A stretch of DNA of 64,000 nt, taken from assembly GCA_013396655.1 (NCBI GenBank), contig WBMV01007809.1, positions 1-64,000 of the forward strand, read 5' to 3'. Below, in pieces: positions 51,901-64,000 of this stretch. The stretch is from Campylorhamphus procurvoides (Eukaryota > Chordata > Aves > Passeriformes > Dendrocolaptidae). Each line of letters begins with the position of its first letter. Position 1 is the first letter of the stretch. Position numbers and translations under genes: made by a program. The notes under the pieces were generated by a model. It saw only the letters and a program-made list of their open reading frames with translations. It made no database searches and had not been told where the DNA came from.

Positions 51901-54900
51901 GGACAAAAAAAAAAAGAGAGGGAGGGATGTACCTATGACATGAAGGAAACCTGAAGCTGAATCAAGCTTTTTTTTGCTTAAGGATGCTCTGGAACAAAAA
52001 TCCTTTAATGCAAGAAAAGCCCCAGATGAAGAGTTATTGAAGCAGGTGTTAAAATCAACAGCATCTTCACGGTACCCAAGTCAAGAAAGCAAAACTTCAG
52101 CTGAACCTACCCCTACTTTATGGTGTTTATCAAAGTTTTAATTGGCCTGACACAACTTCACTTAGGAAAGAACAACTTGAACACATTTCAGTGTTACCAC
52201 CATGCAAGGCAGCGCAGGACCACAAAATTTCTTTGGCTCTGATTAAACAGCTCATTTCCTTTTACTGAATCCTGCAAAGCAGTGAGATGTTATTAGCAGG
52301 TGGAGGTTTTAATGGCAGTTTATTGGTAGCCCTGACTTGGTGCCTGCTGATAGTTACTGGGAAGGCCAAAAGGTTAACAAGAGCTGGCTGGGATGGAGCA
52401 GCTTGCCAGGTGTTTTCCTTGTGGCTGATGGAGTGTGGCCAATTGAAATTAGCAGTTTTAAAACTAACCACTAAGCAACTTCCTTTCAACAGGGAAACAC
52501 CATTTTAATTAAAGAAAACATAATTTAAAAAAATTATTTTTTCCCTGTCTGTTGCAGCAACAACTGTCACATAATTTGTAATAATTAGATCCAGATTTCA
52601 CTTTGATTTCAGCAGCTTCCTCACAAAGTAGAAGCACAAGGACAGGGTAGCACTTGAAAATAATAAGGATCTCTTCAACAAAATAGAGTTTCACAGCTTT
52701 CTGAATTTTATAAACAATATTTAAGGCACAGAACAGGTGTTAAAATTTTCTAAAGGACATTTAACTCCCTAATTCATATCTGTAGACTCATAATAAAGTA
52801 ACAAAACTATGATGCTACCTGAGAATCCCTTGTACTTCCTCCTGTTTAGGATTATACTTTAACCAGAGTTCACCAAACCACAACCCCAGTCTTTTAGGGT
52901 TGTCCTTTTGAACATTTATGTGTCTATACATATAAATATATATGTGTACATGGGGCACAAACACACATGCACTTCCCATATACACATTTTCATCAGTCCT
53001 GGGCCTCACATGGCTTTGCCACAAAGACATCAAGGTGGAAAAAGATGTACTTATTACATGTTTAGATTGATTATAACCTCATCTCATTTTAGAATTATTT
53101 CAAAAGGTCCCAAAAGCCAGAGGGAAGTTCTCACTTTACTTGCAAAGTCAGGATTTCACACCCATTGAACTAATTCCAAATAGAAAGAATAACCACTGTG
53201 GGCAGGGGGATTTCTGTGCCTTAAAAACTTCTGGAAATTATTTTCCAGATAAATTCTGCCCCCCAAGTAGGAACTTGTATTTTTGAGGGCTTGCCTTGCC
53301 AGAGTTGCAATTTCTTTGAAAATATTAAACTGTTCAGCCTCATTCCCTGCCTGTCCATTGTGCTGTTCAGAGTCCTGTCATGCTCATAGTGCTGCTAATG
53401 ACCAGAAAAATCTCTATTCCTTGGAGAAATTTTGGAAATATAAAGCTGAAGCACCCCATGAGCACAAGAGGTGTGCTAGGACAAACCTCTGAATATGTGA
53501 CAACCATGATGGGAAGAGAACAACTTCTCTGGGAAATCTCTTCCAGCATCTGTCCTTCTTCATGGTGGGAAATAAATAAAATAAACCCCAGGTTCTTGTT
53601 AATAAATCCCTTGGGGTGGATTAGTGAGATGACACCAATCAATCAGTGTTTGGAAATAGATGTATATATGTATCTCTATATATATGTAGGGTTTATTTTA
53701 GAACAATTTTGTTTCAAAGGCAAACAGGTGTGTTGCCATTTTGTTATAATCTATAGTGACAGAGAAATATTAAAGCATAAAAATAAGACTTAAGGAACTG
53801 TATAAGAAAAGGAAGAGAAAGAAAGGGTAGAAGTGGAAGGATATATATATATATATAGTCACCAACCCCTGGATCCAGAGGTGAAATTTGGTGGTTTAAG
53901 CTCTGATGGTTGTTGGTTGAAACGATGCTCTTGATCCATTTGGGCTGGGGGAAGACTCAAAGATCTCCTGAGTTATTACACACCTCAAGCTCAGGTGGGA
54001 ACACCTAGTACCTCCTCTGGGGTGGGGAGTTTTATTCTTCACAGCAAAGTCACCACATAAGGGCACAATTTAGGCACCCTGAAGCCCAATTTCCATTGAT
54101 GACACATTTCTGTTGAGGAGATTGAAACCTCCCCAGTGTTAAAAAACTTTTCAGACTTTCCTCTTGTTATTGAGCCCTGGTAATACATTTAAATATCCCC
54201 CCTGCCTAAATCTCCCTTGAAGTCAAGAGGTAATTGCCTTCTTAATGCTTAATTCAAGCCTGAAATTAGTAAAGATTTTGCACTGTTTCCTTCTGTTTTG
54301 CAAATACAAGCAAGACCTAGTCCATTGCCATCATAATTACTATCATATATCCATCTTCTGGAGGAACCTCTATTCCTCCTCAGTAAGCAACTTTTTGTTA
54401 TTAAATTTGTTGGAAATTCAGCAATACCATTATACAATGCATTTTTATTAGCACACTGACCAAGAAATGATTCAAGAACGTAACAGCTTTTCTGAACTGG
54501 ATTGAAATTGTCATCAATCACTCGATAAACTCGAACAGAATTTCCCCTTCCTGCACATTGCATCAAACACCACTGCAGGTTTTCCTGACTAAGCCTTATG
54601 GTGGCCAAAAGGCATCGCTGGGAAGACTGCACTGTCAAACTTAAACATGCAGGGTATGGATTCTACTTTAAACCACAAAATTGTTCTTGGAGTTTATCCC
54701 CCCTCTCCCATTGTTTCATTTTTCTCCCACGCTGCAGTCTTCACAAGAATGGCATATCATCATTTTTCAAAATGTATTTTGACGTCTTGCTCAAATGATC
54801 ACAGCAACAGTTTCAGCAATTTACTGGCGTGTGTATTTATTTTGCTCCCTTTTTGTTTGTGTCCCTCTGCTCAGTGTTTTTCCATAGTTGTTTTGCTTTT

Positions 54901-56654
54901 TCCCTTAATGTAATCCAGCCCCATAATAACCTTCTTTCCATTCATACACAAATTTTGTTTGAATTGCCCAGGAATCCAGTTGGCTGTGCAGTAACCCTAT
55001 GGATACCTGACAGAGGCACAGCACTCCTGTCCTGCTAATCCAGCAAACACTGACTCTGTAAGCAGAGGGAAATGTGGTTTGCAGCAATCCACAATTTTTA
55101 GTATAGATGCCTCTGTTTCCCTTGGCATTTAAATTTAGCACGTGGACTGTTTCTATTAGACAATAATCAATTAATGCTTCCAGCTTAGTAAAGGCTCACA
55201 AAGAAACAGAATTCTGTTAGATAATTAACTACAAGTCATCCAGGCTAGAAGAATGGGACTCTGAGAAACTTTCAGTGGAGGGAATACTCTACTCTCTTGA
55301 AAAAGGAAGTCTGGGTTTGCTTTTACAAAACTTTGTGGCACTGGTCTCCAGAGAAAATTTTAATTCCAGACCAATTTTAATGAGTGATTTAAAATCCTTC
55401 CCCTGCAGGAGGCAGGGAACCACAAACAACAGCAAGGATGGATCTGTTTAAAAATAAATAAATCCTGATATATATTTCCAAACAAGGCCAATTACAACTC
55501 TGAAAACATTATAAAGTGAGAAATGGGAGGGAATGTAACAGATTCAATATAGTTGGATCCTAAGTGAAAAATCTGACACCTTCACAAACATCTTGCATAG
55601 ACAAATTCATCCAAGAAAGTTTGAATGTGAATGGCAATGTAGAGAAAGCTAAATAGAAGAGTATGGTCCAAAGGTGACAGAAAAGTGTCATGAGGAAATT
55701 CATTCTTTTGTGCAATATTTTCTAAACTGTGCCCGCAAAAACCTGAGTTTTAAGAGGTTATTTGACAGCACACATAAAGAAGATGAAAGTGGAAAGGGCT
55801 GAGCAAGATCTAGAAACCACAGGGCAGATCAACCATGCAAGAGAATGAAGCAGCACACAGGTTTTGTAAAGCTCTGTAAAGATGCTTCTGTCATTTATAT
55901 CACTCTGCTCCTTGTCTTTTTTGTTTGTCTCCTTCAACTGGTACAGCTTGTCTTTTAGACACTCCTGTCTTTGGAACAAGGCTTGTTATTCTGCTGTGTG
56001 CTTTATTCAGTTTCGAGCAAAAGAGGTCCCTGACTGGCTGAGAATCCTCCTGGTATTACTCCAATATAAATGTTAAACAACAATATTATTGTTATGCTAT
56101 ATAGCTGATCCACATCAAGGGATTTGGAGTTGATTCATTCATCATTGTCAGGCAGGCACTTTAAATTCCATTCGAGCCCAAACGCAACAGCCCAAGAATA
56201 ATGTGATCACTTTGAAAGGGTATGAGAGGAAAAGGGACCTGGGGAACAATTCGGAATGAAGGAAGCTCAAATGACTTAAGAGCTGCAGTCAAACTGGGGC
56301 TCAACAGCTTCATCCCAATTCCTGTCCCAATTCCTTATCATGGCATGCAAGCAACACAATGCAAACCTCAGAGAAATATTACCCAAAGCCAAGAACCACA
56401 GTGAAGTTTAATTCCTCCACTGACAGGTTTTCAAAACAGGTTCCAGGGAGGAGCAATTCAGGAATTACCTTTTTCTTTGGACACAAGTTAGTGTAGTATT
56501 TTGGTATGACACTCGGGGGCCAAAGGCAATTGAATTGGAGAAAATACCAAAAAAAAGGAGGTCCTGACTATCTCTGTTCAGTGAAAACCCCAAGGGATTC
56601 TTGCAAGTTGGAGCATCCAGCCTGTGTTTTCTCTAAATGCCAAATGAGGTGAAA
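45936..56654. other. Non-coding sequence with several weak coding-like stretches
   Basis: About 10.7 kb. It contains poly-T at about 46681-46690, TATA/TGTA low complexity near 52924-52951 and 53659-53690, and an AT dinucleotide run at 53841-53857. Minus 54249-54638 and plus 51534-51893 are the most protein-like open frames, but no domain was recognised. A plus-strand splice-bounded 52-nt segment is at 47811-47862. Confidence 0.5.
53841..53857. repeat. (AT)n microsatellite
   Basis: Eight uninterrupted AT units plus a partial unit. Confidence 0.9.
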
Positions 56655-56887
56655 TTCTGGCTGTCTTGTTGCACCAGGGGAGGTTTGGATTGGGTATCAG
56701 GAAATTTTCTTCATCAAAAGGTTGGTTAGGAACTGGAACAGGCTGAGTCCCCATCCCTAGAGGTATTTAAAAGACATGTAGATGCAGCACTCAAGGGCAT
56801 GATTTACTGGTGGACTTGGTAGTGCTGAGTTAACATTTGAGCCTGATGATCTTAAAGTTCTTTTCCAACCTAAGCAGTTCTATGATA
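56655..56887 (+). mobile_element. CR1 LINE 3' end (plus orientation)
   Basis: Sense-orientation CR1 3' terminus. Blocks are caccaggggaggtttggatt, gaactggaacaggctgagtc, ccatccctagaggtatttaa, ggtggacttggtagtgctga and cttttccaacctaagcagtt, ending in ttctatgata, the start of the short terminal repeat typical of CR1. It is heavily 5' truncated, as most copies are. It is the only CR1 copy in the window on the plus strand and is moderately diverged. Confidence 0.93.
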
Positions 56888-59675
56888 GTAGCTGATCTGC
56901 GCTGTACTTATTATTTTAAAAGCTCTGTTGACTGTATTCTAGGTTAAAATAATAATATAATAATACAATATATTATTATTATAAAAACCTATACAGAGGA
57001 TAGTGGATGGTTTATGAAATTCTTCACAAGAAGAAGCATGATAAATACAGCTTAAGATACCACTAAGCATTAGTAATGATAGTGTACTATAAAAAAATCA
57101 TTGTAAATAAAGGTACAGCATCTTTCCAAGCAGCCCAAGAGGCTTCTCCTGAGAGCCACACACAACCTTTGCATGTTCCTGATGGCAACAAGAAAGGCAA
57201 ACCCCCAGGGGACAAACAAGGGTGCTGGTAAATGTCACCATGTCACCATTCTTCCTCCCCACTGCAAGAAGGGCACTGGAAGGGAAATAGCTCAACCTTC
57301 CTGATGAGGAACACATCCAGGGCAGGGTTTTAAAGCTGTTGGGTGATGAGAACAGGTGGAGAACAACAGTTCTGAGATAATCAATTCCCTTTGAAAACCT
57401 CCACCCAAATCTTTCTTCAAATTTATGTGTCCTTCATATATTTTTTTTTCCCTCCCATCCAGGTACCACTTGCCACGAAGAAACTCTGACTGCAAAAAGG
57501 AGTCACCACCCAATAACCTGGCAGCTATTTTCTCTGCTCCTCTCCTTGCCCTCAGTGTTTGCATCACAGTAAAACAGTAAAACATAATGATCCACAGAGA
57601 TTTCTACAGCTCCTGAATTCATTTCCTGCCTCCCCATGGGTGTTTGGGCTCGAATTCAAATGCTGCACATGTTTATGCAGCATTGCTGTGTGGGCTGCTG
57701 GTCTTTAGCTGCTACCATTATAATTAATATGAAACATCCTTTCACATTTTCTGTTTCACTGGGAATTCTCTTTTATGCTAATTATGTTTAAAAATAAGAT
57801 TTAAGAAAGGATATGAACTAGTGAGAGCTGTGATACCAGCAAGGGGTTGGGGTTTTTTTTCACTAGTCATTATAGATAATTGATATAAAAGCAGGATGCA
57901 GGAACTAACACCACTGAAGCTGTAATAATCTAAATATAAATGTCATAGTAACTTCTGAGGCTTTTTTTCATTAATCACTATTTTAATTGCTGGTTCAAAT
58001 ACACTGGATCACTTTGATCCTATAACACACTTAGATGGTTTCACAAGTTGTCATCCTTATCACCAGGGAGGCAAAGAATATTTTTTTGGTAAATGGTCTG
58101 CTAGTAAATGATGTCCTCCACTACACATTTCACAAAGAAAATAAAACACATTAAATTTTCAGGATTTAAAAGAGAACTAAGAAGGGTTTCCTGATCCCTG
58201 CATATTTACTGATCCTTTAAAGAGAAACACAAAACAAAACATCATCAGAAAACCAACAATTTCTTTCCACCAGCCCATTTTCAAGGCCAACTTTTTCTGC
58301 CACAGATGCTTTTTGCTTTTGCTTCAGACCCTTTTTGTTCTTCAATTTTTTAAGCCTGTGGTTGAAACATCACCATGGCCAATTTTGCATCAAAGCAGCA
58401 GCCAGGAGGGATGAGCCACCACAGCCCTGACCAGGAATTCCTCTGCACGAATGGACCACACTGCGATGTTCCTTTGACTGATGTGTGCCATCATGTGGCC
58501 AAAGGCAGCAAATCCTAAATACTGGATGGAGCACTGCCTGCAGAAATGCATCCATTCACACCTGTCCCTCCTGCAGGAGCTCAGGATTCCTCAAGCCACA
58601 CCTCTCTACCTATTCCTGCAAGCTGAATTAGGGCTTATAATCTTTGTGCCTCTCCTAAGGGTGTTGCTGCCCCAAAAATAAAACCCTAATGCGTCTCCAG
58701 AAAGGTCTGCATTTCTAGTAGGTGCTGTTATATCCTGGCACATCAGGGAAGGGCTCCATCCTGCTCTGGCAGTGCTGGGAAGGTGCTGAGTGCCCAAGGC
58801 ACCCAATGAATCAGGCTGATGAGCTGTCTGCAGCAACCTTGCACGCAGGGGTCACCTTTACACACAGCAGCACAAGAAAATTACAATTTCAAAAGCATTT
58901 AGACACTCAGACCGAAATAGCAAATCCAGTCATTTTCAGGAGCGTTGCTTAACACAATCTCATGGCCTCGCAGCCTTTGCTGAGTGGCACTTTCTGCTCC
59001 TCTCCCTGGCCAAGGCTGGGCTGGGTGATTAAAGCTGGAATTGCTGCAGGCACAAGGGGTTGGGATGCATGGCACTTGTAAGTCACAGCACTGGGTGTCC
59101 CAAAAAAATTGATGGGTACAGGACAGTCCTTGTGGTCCAGGGATGACCAACTGCACAGTCACCCCCCCTCAAGCCATGTGTGTAAATATTGAGGCTGAAA
59201 GGAAGAGCAGAAGGAAAATACCAGAGGGAGAAATGAAACAACCAGCCTATCTATCTATATACAACACGAAGGAGCTGAGCTTTACTTAAACATTTATTCA
59301 TAGAGCTCAGAGGCAGACAAGAACATTGCAATTATTTTCAGTGACCTCCTGTGTACCACATGCCACTAAATTTTCCCCAGTTACCAATGAAACAAGCCAA
59401 ATAGCTTTCATACAACTAAAGGATGTTAACCAGAGAGGCATTTGGTCTTGATTGCAAAAAACTCAGTGACTCAGAGGCCAAAGATTTCTCTTGGGAGTTT
59501 GTACCAGTGACATCAATATCCACACTTAAAACTGATTCTTATGGCTACATTGGAGTTTGGCTGATCTGCTGTGTCTTCCTGGGCTAGTTTGAAGAGCCCA
59601 TTATTACCCAGCAATTTCTCTTGTCAAAGGAACTTATATCTTGCATCAAGTCATCCCACAGCCATCTTTTTGATA
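56888..59675. other. Non-coding sequence
   Basis: Contains an ATT/AAT microsatellite at 56947-56986, with self-complementary halves, and a G/T-rich run at about 57843-57861. The stretch 57655-57790 includes ttatgctaattatg, an octamer and homeodomain-like AT-rich site cluster that could be regulatory. No gene was recognised. Confidence 0.45.
56947..56986. repeat. (AAT/ATT)n microsatellite, partly palindromic
   Basis: aataatataataata on the left and tatattattattata on the right are nearly complementary around a central caa, so the tract could form a hairpin. Confidence 0.8.
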
Positions 59676-59774
59676 CCTTGAATTTATTGGGAACTTGATA
59701 GGCGTGCCCCTCCAGTTTTGGGTAGTGGCTTCCGACTGGCAACTACTCCTATCAAGTTCCCAATAAATTAAAGG
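59676..59774. repeat. 99-bp hairpin with 22-bp perfect stem (27 bp with one mismatch)
   Basis: The left arm at 59681-59702 (aatttattgggaacttgata plus gg) is the exact reverse complement of 59748-59769. With one mismatch the stem extends outward to 59676 and 59774, giving 27 bp. The 45-bp loop contains a second small inverted pair (ccagt/actgg at about 59712-59716 and 59735-59739). No target-site duplication was identified. It may be a small foldback or MITE element, a template-switch inverted duplication, or a transcribed hairpin. Confidence 0.9.
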
Positions 59775-62700
59775 CAAAATCACAAACCCAAGGACTGCCA
59801 CATCTTCAGGCAACCATGATATTGCATCAAATTCCACGACACTGTCTAAGTCTATTATATCCTCATGGGTATCATTAAAGTCCTAATCAAAAAGCCATAA
59901 ATCTGACTGACATTTTGAAAAAAAAAATCACCTCTACTTGCATTTATTTTTATTTAAATGTCTCAGTTCTGTATCAATCAACTCTTATTAGTCAAAAACT
60001 GGACCTGAGAGAAACATCATGCTGATACAAATTTCACTGTCCATATCATCAAAGTCATCTTGAAATAGGAATTCTGATTTCCCCAGTAACCCAAAATCAG
60101 ACACCACAAAATACAGTCTCTTGTAACTATTCCAGAATAGGGGGTTTTATCTGCAATGATTCTTTATTACTGTAGAATTGAGAGATAGCAACATGTATGA
60201 ATTTTTATTATTTTTTTAACTGTTCACTGTTTTCCACCACATTTTCCTCTCAAATTTCCATCTTTTCTCTTGAGCTTTGGGAAATCAGCCCCTGAGGAAG
60301 GCCAAGGTAGATGCTCCTTTTTCCTTTCTGAGTGTCCACAGGCAATAATTAATAATATCTATATATTTACCAGGCTAAAGATTAATATTCCTTAACCTGC
60401 CATCATACAAAACCACACCTACTGGGTCCTGAGTGCAACACATAGGAGAGAGATAAAAAATTCAATTCTAGAACCTCAGAAATTCTAACCAAACTTCACT
60501 GCTGGCTGCACGACACACTCACACCTCTGAGACATGGATAAACCCTGGAGAAGAAACATCACACCAACACAGCAGAGAATTTACCTCCTCTAGCCCATAA
60601 CCCCTCTTTTCTCACATACAAAAATTAAAATTTCTTGTAAAAGCAATTTGTAATTCGATTCTGTTGTCAGAGATAAGATGCAATATGATGCTTGGGATTA
60701 GCATTAACAAGCTGCTAAAAACTGGTGGAAAGAGCAGATCTTACATTATTTTCAAGAAATGTCCTTCAACTCCTTCTAGACAAGAACAATTACTTCTGCA
60801 GGTCAAATAATAATAAAAAAAAATAAGTAACAGCCATTGAGTCATCAGATATGGTATTAAAAACCAAAACCCAAATAAATAAATAAGATTTTCATGAACC
60901 AGACCATGTTTCAAGGAGCAGCTGAAGAACACACCTCAAGCTCCTTAGATAAAATGAGCAAAATTGCCTCACCTTTACCTTGAAACTGTCTTCTTTCATT
61001 TGGATGTCATTAAACAAATCACTCCCCTGCCCCCAGATTTCATCTGGGTTGCATCATTCAAACAGAACACCAAGAAGGGGACAGAACTGAACAGATGCCA
61101 TTGTTGTTCCAGTTGTCTTTGGCAGAGAACAGCTACCCCACAGCACCAGGGAAACCTGTCCCAGAGCCAGCTGGGACATCAGCCAGAAAATAAAGGCTGG
61201 ATTTGCATGGAGAGGAGAGAACAGCACCAGATTAAGGAAAGGATCTGTCTGACCCACAGGGAGTTTGGAAGTAGCTCACTAACCAAGAAATATCCCCTGC
61301 CTATGATTATATATAATCATACAGGTACTAAAACTATAAATAACACTTCAGCTATGCAAAAAAGGCTACAGAACTCAGGGACTGTAATTAATGTTCACTA
61401 CTTTTGTTTTAAGCAAGTGCTGCTAAAAAATGGCAGGTTGCCACCAGATTAACATCCTACAAAAGAATTAAAGGTGGCTTCAAAAGAGAGAACTTGCTCT
61501 CTGTGCTGTGAAGGCAAAAAAATGTCACCTTACATGGACAAAAACCAACTGGCAACTCATTTAGTGTTTGTAGAAGGATACAGGACCATTTTGGCCATTC
61601 ATAACAGGCTCTTCAAACTGCTCTTTACAAATCTCCTACAATGGAGGAGTGAAAACCTCTTTATATAATTTCTTCCATAAACCTCATCATTAGAAAAAAC
61701 CAATCTCCCTCCCTGACCTCACCAAAAACAACCCACAGAAATAAGTTCTGCCCTGGTGTGTTAATCCATCGCTTCCTGTGCCATCCAGAGTGAGTACAAA
61801 GACTATTACTTTGGCTCTTCAGAGATGCTTTTTATATATTTGAAGACTTAATGCAATCCCACCCTTTCCTCATAACTTGGCTTTCTTTAAGATAAAGAAA
61901 CTCAGCACCATTTCAGTACAGGGTATCATCCAACCATTTAAATTCAGCCCAAAATAAAGGTGTTGGTGCAACCTGAGCTTAAGAGATGCAAACATTCAAC
62001 TTCCACCCTGAAGACCAGAACTGGAATTACCTGCAAAAACCTCAGGGAGTGAAACACAGCTGCAAGGAATATTATATTATGTTTATTGCACTGTTGAGTC
62101 TGACCTGCTGTTACATATTTAACCAGGCAGTTGCCCTTGCTCTTCCCTTCTAAACCAAATCACAGAAACCAATCTTGCCATCAGAAGGGTCTAACACAAT
62201 GAAGACTCACCCTGCATTTCATTTAATAAACTACCTGCAAACTTGTCTCAGACTGAATAAAAAAAAAAAACTCTTTTGCATTTCTGTCAAGCTTTGGCAT
62301 AGCAGCTCACAGAACTCTCCCAATTTATCCAGTTTGGAGTGTCACACTTGTCCATGAACTATCCCATATTTCTCATCTGTCACAGCCCATTTAGCTCAGG
62401 CAGGATGGTAATAATAGAAGGGAGATGCAGGGAAAGGAATGCTGACAAGTTATCATGTTGACAGCGAAGGGCATAATACATGTTGCTTTGTTTTATCTTT
62501 TACCATAAGATACTTGTCCAGACTTTGTGTTTTGTGGGGGTTTTAGGGTATTTCAGTGCACCTTTCTTATGGAAAAGGGGAGATGGCATCATAGGCACTC
62601 TCACACCCCTTAGTTTATATCATATATAGCTATGCCTGACTCCTGAATCTATATCAAGCAATCATAAAAATATTGAACCACTTTCTCCATGTTCTAATAT

Positions 62701-63060
62701 ACATTTAATCTTACAAAGGTACACATTTACAGACTTAAGTAAAAATATTGAGTGTTTAATATGATTTTTCATGAAGCACTAAAACCTGAAAGAAAGTACT
62801 GAACTGTAAATGAGAAGTTTCCAAGAGCAGAACTCTGTAGCATTTGTATTTTCTGATTTTATTTCCTGTAGCTACTTTTTAATCTCTTTTTGGGGAGTAA
62901 TCAATAAAAGGCTTTCACATGTGATTTAATATCTTCCTCCAAACTTTACAGGGTTTTTACATTACAGTATGCTGTTGTTACTGTCCTAACTTACTCTGCT
63001 TTACTAGAGTGCAAATTGCCCCTCGATGCCTTCTGTGATGCTTATCAATATATAAACACC
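59775..63060. other. Non-coding sequence
   Basis: AT-rich unique DNA with an 18-bp palindrome at 61303-61320. The plus-strand frame 60964-61452 (162 codons) has no recognisable domain. No transposon was recognised. Confidence 0.5.
61303..61320. repeat. 18-bp perfect palindrome
   Basis: atgattatatataatcat is identical to its own reverse complement and has a TATATA centre. Confidence 0.9.
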
Positions 63061-63325
63061 TGAATCATAGAATCATTTAATTTGGAACATATTTTTAAGG
63101 TCTTACAGTCCAACCATTAACCTAACACTCACAAGTCAACCACTAACCTCCATCCCTAAGTGCTGCTATAAATATCCTTTAAATACTTCCAGGGATTGGC
63201 AACTCAACCACTTCCCTGGGCAACCTATTCCAAACTCCCTTTTGGTAAAGAAAATTGTGGTAATATCCAATCTAAACCTCCCCTTTCCTCTCCTCCTATC
63301 ACTTGGTGTAAGACCCCAATCCTGA
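63061..63325 (-). mobile_element. CR1 LINE 3' end (minus orientation)
   Basis: The plus strand starts with aatcatagaatcatttaatt, the reverse complement of the CR1 terminus. It continues with gtccaaccattaacctaaca, ttaaatacttccagggattg, aaccacttccctgggcaacc and atatccaatctaaacctccc in the expected order. Small deletions occur near the right end, around 63280-63325. It is 5' truncated and one of the better-preserved CR1 copies here. Confidence 0.94.
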
Positions 63326-64000
63326 AGCCTCAAGCTTTACTGGCAGTATTATTTATATTTAAGATTCCAAGAGTTCACCCACCAGAGTTTTGCAAAGACT
63401 TTCAGTTCTTTGAGGTCACCAAAGAGAAAAAGCCACACGCTTTTTCTCAAGAGATTTCTTTTAATTGAGTGAGAACAGCAGTTGTTAGTGCCAGAAAATG
63501 CAATATATATATACAAATGGAGATGCTTGTGCATCTTCATCAGGTTTGCACATCTGGGGACATGCTCCTTTTGTGATGAAAGTCTGAGCAAAGAGAAGTA
63601 AAGCACTGGCTTATAATGATTTAAAACTTAATCCTTAGTTGTGTACTACAATTTCCATGACATTTATATACACATATATTTTATTACTTTTACTCACTTA
63701 AAGATCAATAGTGTTTTAAGAACTGCTCCAGTTAAGAGCACAGCTACTTTGCCTCTTGCAAAGGCACTGAAATATCAGGTTTGGTCATCAAAATTGGCCA
63801 GTTTTACAGGCTACATCACACATTTACAGGATACATCACACAGAACATTTTGAGGTAAGGGTAAAAGCTACCCTCTATGAATCCTTTAAGGTCTTCCAGT
63901 AAGTCACATCTGACATCCCATTTGTCATGCTAAAATCCTGAGAACACAAGACAAATAGCCCTCAAAGTTGAAGGGAATCCTTCAGACAGGACTCACTTAA
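63326..64000. other. Non-coding sequence
   Basis: Contains TA-rich low complexity near 63504-63516 and 63660-63682. A tandem 20-bp duplication (tttacaggctacatcacaca, then one mismatch) lies at 63803-63842. No gene was seen. Confidence 0.5.

Noticed and set aside
60964..61452. 162-codon plus-strand open frame
   Set aside because: No recognisable family or motif. Length is within chance for six frames of 64 kb.
1..64000. CRISPR arrays, tRNA, rRNA, operons or mobile bacterial elements
   Set aside because: No evenly spaced short repeats other than the 44-bp minisatellite, no cloverleaf or rRNA motifs, and the sequence character is vertebrate.

Overview
The window reads as non-coding vertebrate DNA, most likely from a bird. 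The evidence is AT-rich sequence, sparse CpG, six recognisable pieces of CR1 LINEs (the dominant avian retroposon), one degraded MIR-like SINE, and many microsatellites and low-complexity tracts. No bacterial gene, operon, CRISPR array, tRNA or rRNA was seen. The open reading frames are short (none above about 165 codons), start at arbitrary ATGs and show no recognised domain. They fit chance expectation, apart from pieces inside CR1 copies.

The best coding signal is one 89-nt candidate exon on the minus strand at 17121-17209. It has a strong acceptor, a good donor and one open frame. If real, the window is mostly large introns of a minus-strand gene that I could not identify. Weaker splice-bounded candidates lie at 33348-33395 (minus), 5845-5860 (plus), 42272-42296 (plus) and 47811-47862 (plus). 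A TATA-like box followed by a strong donor at 30916-31084 (minus) could be an alternative promoter or an LTR remnant.

Layout: 1-2 kb has a 44-bp minisatellite and a CR1 reverse-transcriptase relic. 5.2-6.7 kb is bracketed by two nearly identical 57-bp sequences in opposite orientation. 6.7-25.3 kb is unique intron-like DNA with the exon candidate. 25.3-26.4 kb carries a local duplication with a 79-bp perfectly identical core exactly 960 bp apart. 27-31 kb has two CR1 tails and the GC-rich TATA patch. 33.4-33.8 kb is CpG-enriched. 35.9 kb has a G-quadruplex-like tract. 37.2-37.5 kb is the MIR-like relic. 45.4-45.9 kb is a second CR1 reverse-transcriptase relic. 54.2-54.6 kb is a possible conserved or coding segment. 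56.7 kb is a plus-strand CR1 tail. 59.7 kb has a 27-bp-stem inverted repeat. 63.1-63.3 kb is another CR1 tail.

Nothing resembling a multi-gene system was found. The observations most worth checking are the exon, the 79-bp duplication, the 57-bp inverted pair and the 59.7-kb hairpin. All family calls were made by eye from remembered consensus sequences. No database search was run.
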